This document shows, piece after piece, positions 32,595 to 33,322 of a DNA stretch of 33,322 nucleotides. Within the stretch, counting starts at the first letter, position 1. The number at the start of each line of letters is the position of its first letter. This DNA comes from Bacteroidaceae bacterium. GTDB lineage: Bacteria; Bacteroidota; Bacteroidia; Bacteroidales; Bacteroidaceae. The stretch covers positions 1 through 33,322 of the forward strand of contig JAKSLL010000038.1 of assembly GCA_024401215.1 (NCBI GenBank). Reading direction: 5' to 3'. The position numbers and the translations under genes are program-made. Under the pieces are notes generated by a model, which was not told where the DNA came from, ran no database searches, and was given only the letters and a program-made list of their open reading frames with translations.

Positions 32595-32777
32595 ATGGCT
32601 ACAGAGTATGGTTATGTGTCTGCAAACGAGATGGCTTCAATCTCTATTGATGCGTCGAAGTATGGTCTTGGTATCTTGAAGGTTGGGCAGGACATTGAAG
32701 AGTTTGAGCCTTGTGAGTTGTCTGCTGTCAATGATGCAGAGCTCCAGGAGTTCTTGTCAAATCTCTATGATGAATAG
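32595..32777 (+). CDS. Small acidic hypothetical protein (60 aa)
   Basis: ATG 32595 (preferred over GTG 32577) gives a 60-aa acidic protein (MATEYGYVSANEMASISIDA..., DAELQEFLSNLYDE). No family recognised. It may be an intact small gene or the tail of a decayed one; the context of relics on its left makes the latter possible. Confidence 0.4.
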   Translation: MATEYGYVSANEMASISIDASKYGLGILKVGQDIEEFEPCELSAVNDAELQEFLSNLYDE

Positions 32778-32799
32778 GGGAGAGTATTAACCAATGATG

Positions 32800-32822
32800 G
32801 GCGGTAGTTCTTTGCTACTGCC
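32800..32822 (+). terminator. Weak hairpin after the 60-aa ORF
   Basis: GGCGGTAG at 32800-32807 pairs with CTACTGCC at 32815-32822 (8 bp with one G-U), loop TTCTTTG. No good U-run follows, so it may be an attenuator-like or leftover structure. Confidence 0.35.
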
Positions 32823-32843
32823 TATCAATAAAAGCTTATTGTT

Positions 32844-32957
32844 ATGTACGAATTAGGAAGCATCATCATTATCATCCTTGTCTTCCGTGTAATTTTTGTC
32901 ATTCTTGGAGCATGGTGGGAAGGAGATAAAAAGAATGATTTTAGAAGAGATAGATAG
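32844..32957 (+). CDS. Small membrane peptide (37 aa)
   Basis: ATG 32844 opens MYELGSIIIIILVFRVIFVI then LGAWWEGDKKNDFRRDR: one hydrophobic span and a charged cytoplasmic tail. The form suits a small membrane protein; no family is recognised and there is no clear promoter. Confidence 0.4.
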   Translation: MYELGSIIIIILVFRVIFVILGAWWEGDKKNDFRRDR

Positions 32958-32993
32958 TTTTTTGTTATTTAGAGTGTTAATCACTACTGATTA

Positions 32994-33059
32994 ATAACCA
33001 TGAATCTACAGTTTCATGATTACATAAATATTGGTTATAAATAATTATGTGTATCTTTG
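32994..33059 (+). promoter_or_regulatory. Promoter with nested dyads before the last gene
   Basis: The -7 box TATCTTTG is at 33052-33059, with a -33-like TTGG at 33031-33034. Upstream, CATGAA-N8-TTCATG (32999-33018) is nested inside ATAACC (32994-32999) and GGTTAT (33033-33038). The outer right arm overlaps the -33 region, which suits repressor control. The island dyad CTTTCAA-N5-TTGAAAG is absent here. Confidence 0.5.
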
Positions 33060-33099
33060 TAGCGTGTAAATCGGTAACTTATAGGAGATTCTCGATATA

Positions 33100-33322
33100 A
33101 TGGTTGAAATAAATGAAAAACTTGTGTCTCACTTCACGAATCCACAAGATGGCATACACTTGGAAAACGAGGAGCAGCGATTGCTGAACTTCGCAGAAAC
33201 GTATGCCATGTGCGACAATGCTATTGTGGCACTTAACAATATGAGAACAGGCAAGTGTCACATCTTTCTGGGCAAGACGGCAGAGGTTCTTGGCATAGGA
33301 AAAGCTGGCACACATTTGTTTG
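33100..33322 (+). CDS. Start of a regulator-like gene (partial, possibly LuxR-type)
   Basis: ATG 33100 opens a frame that runs off the window (74 codons seen): SHFTNPQDGIHLENEEQRLL then AETYAMCDNAIVALNNMRTG, then CHIFLGKTAEVLGIGKAG. The layout resembles Bacteroidales regulators with an N-terminal sensory domain and a C-terminal LuxR HTH (from memory); the HTH would lie beyond the window. The promoter is at 33052. Confidence 0.45.
   Translation, partial: MVEINEKLVSHFTNPQDGIHLENEEQRLLNFAETYAMCDNAIVALNNMRTGKCHIFLGKTAEVLGIGKAGTHLF

Noticed and set aside
1-33322. CRISPR arrays, tRNA, rRNA or an integrase marking the island ends
   Set aside because: No regular repeat-spacer array, cloverleaf, rRNA-like segment or recombinase motif was seen on either strand by eye; a covariance search would be needed to exclude small RNAs.

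Overview
The window looks like chromosome from a Bacteroidales bacterium, most likely Prevotella/Segatella or a close relative. The evidence is promoters of the Bacteroidales type (TAnnTTTG -7 box, often within TACCTTTGCATCA), mostly weak or absent Shine-Dalgarno sequences, and families common in that order (large TlpA-like thioredoxin protein, DUF3791/DUF3990, DUF2779). No rRNA, tRNA, CRISPR array, integrase or intact transposase was seen.

Layout. (1) 1-5220: a broken XRE regulator with its promoter, then a nuclease-rich accessory stretch: a Cas4-like/DEDD double nuclease (DUF2779), a small partner, an AT-rich PD-(D/E)XK protein, a Cse60-like small protein, a basic protein with a duplicated N-terminal fragment, and an HExxH metallopeptidase. 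(2) 5222-27572: a 22-kb island of co-oriented plus-strand genes. It holds an HNH-like protein, a run of small acidic proteins of unknown function, an orphan sigma region-2 protein, a Cys-rich/membrane mini-protein pair, a Sel1/TPR protein, a lipoprotein, a full sigma-70 factor, a 549-aa unknown, an ATP-dependent DNA ligase, a strawberry-notch-type SF2 helicase, a Ser/Thr kinase, a vWA protein, a PP2C phosphatase and an AAA+ ATPase. (3) 27617-28180: two small genes. (4) 28230-28483: a truncated XRE gene and a repeat/hairpin scar. (5) 28521-30893: a minus-strand TlpA-like protein. (6) 30894-33322: decaying accessory genes, namely a DUF3791/DUF3990 operon whose DUF3990 has lost its middle, an ATPase remnant, small ORFs, and the start of a possible LuxR-type regulator at the right edge.

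Main discovery. Five promoters in the island (upstream of 5382, 9828, 13384, 16176 and 25881) share a fixed architecture. Each has two copies of a 19-bp dyad, CTTTCAA-N5-TTGAAAG. The right arms of the two copies are 74-76 bp apart, and the right arm of the proximal copy starts 37-38 bp upstream of the -7 box. The distal copy usually continues as GCATAAC. This ties the sigma factor, the mini-protein/TPR unit, the ligase-helicase-kinase-vWA-PP2C unit, the AAA+ ATPase and the HNH-like gene into one putative regulon.

The kinase-vWA-PP2C trio matches the known 'TerY-P triad' of phospho-signalling proteins. Here it is joined to DNA-processing enzymes (ligase, helicase) and to dedicated sigma factors. 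My reading, as inference, is a regulated DNA-processing, stress or defence system controlled by phosphorylation and by its own transcription circuit.
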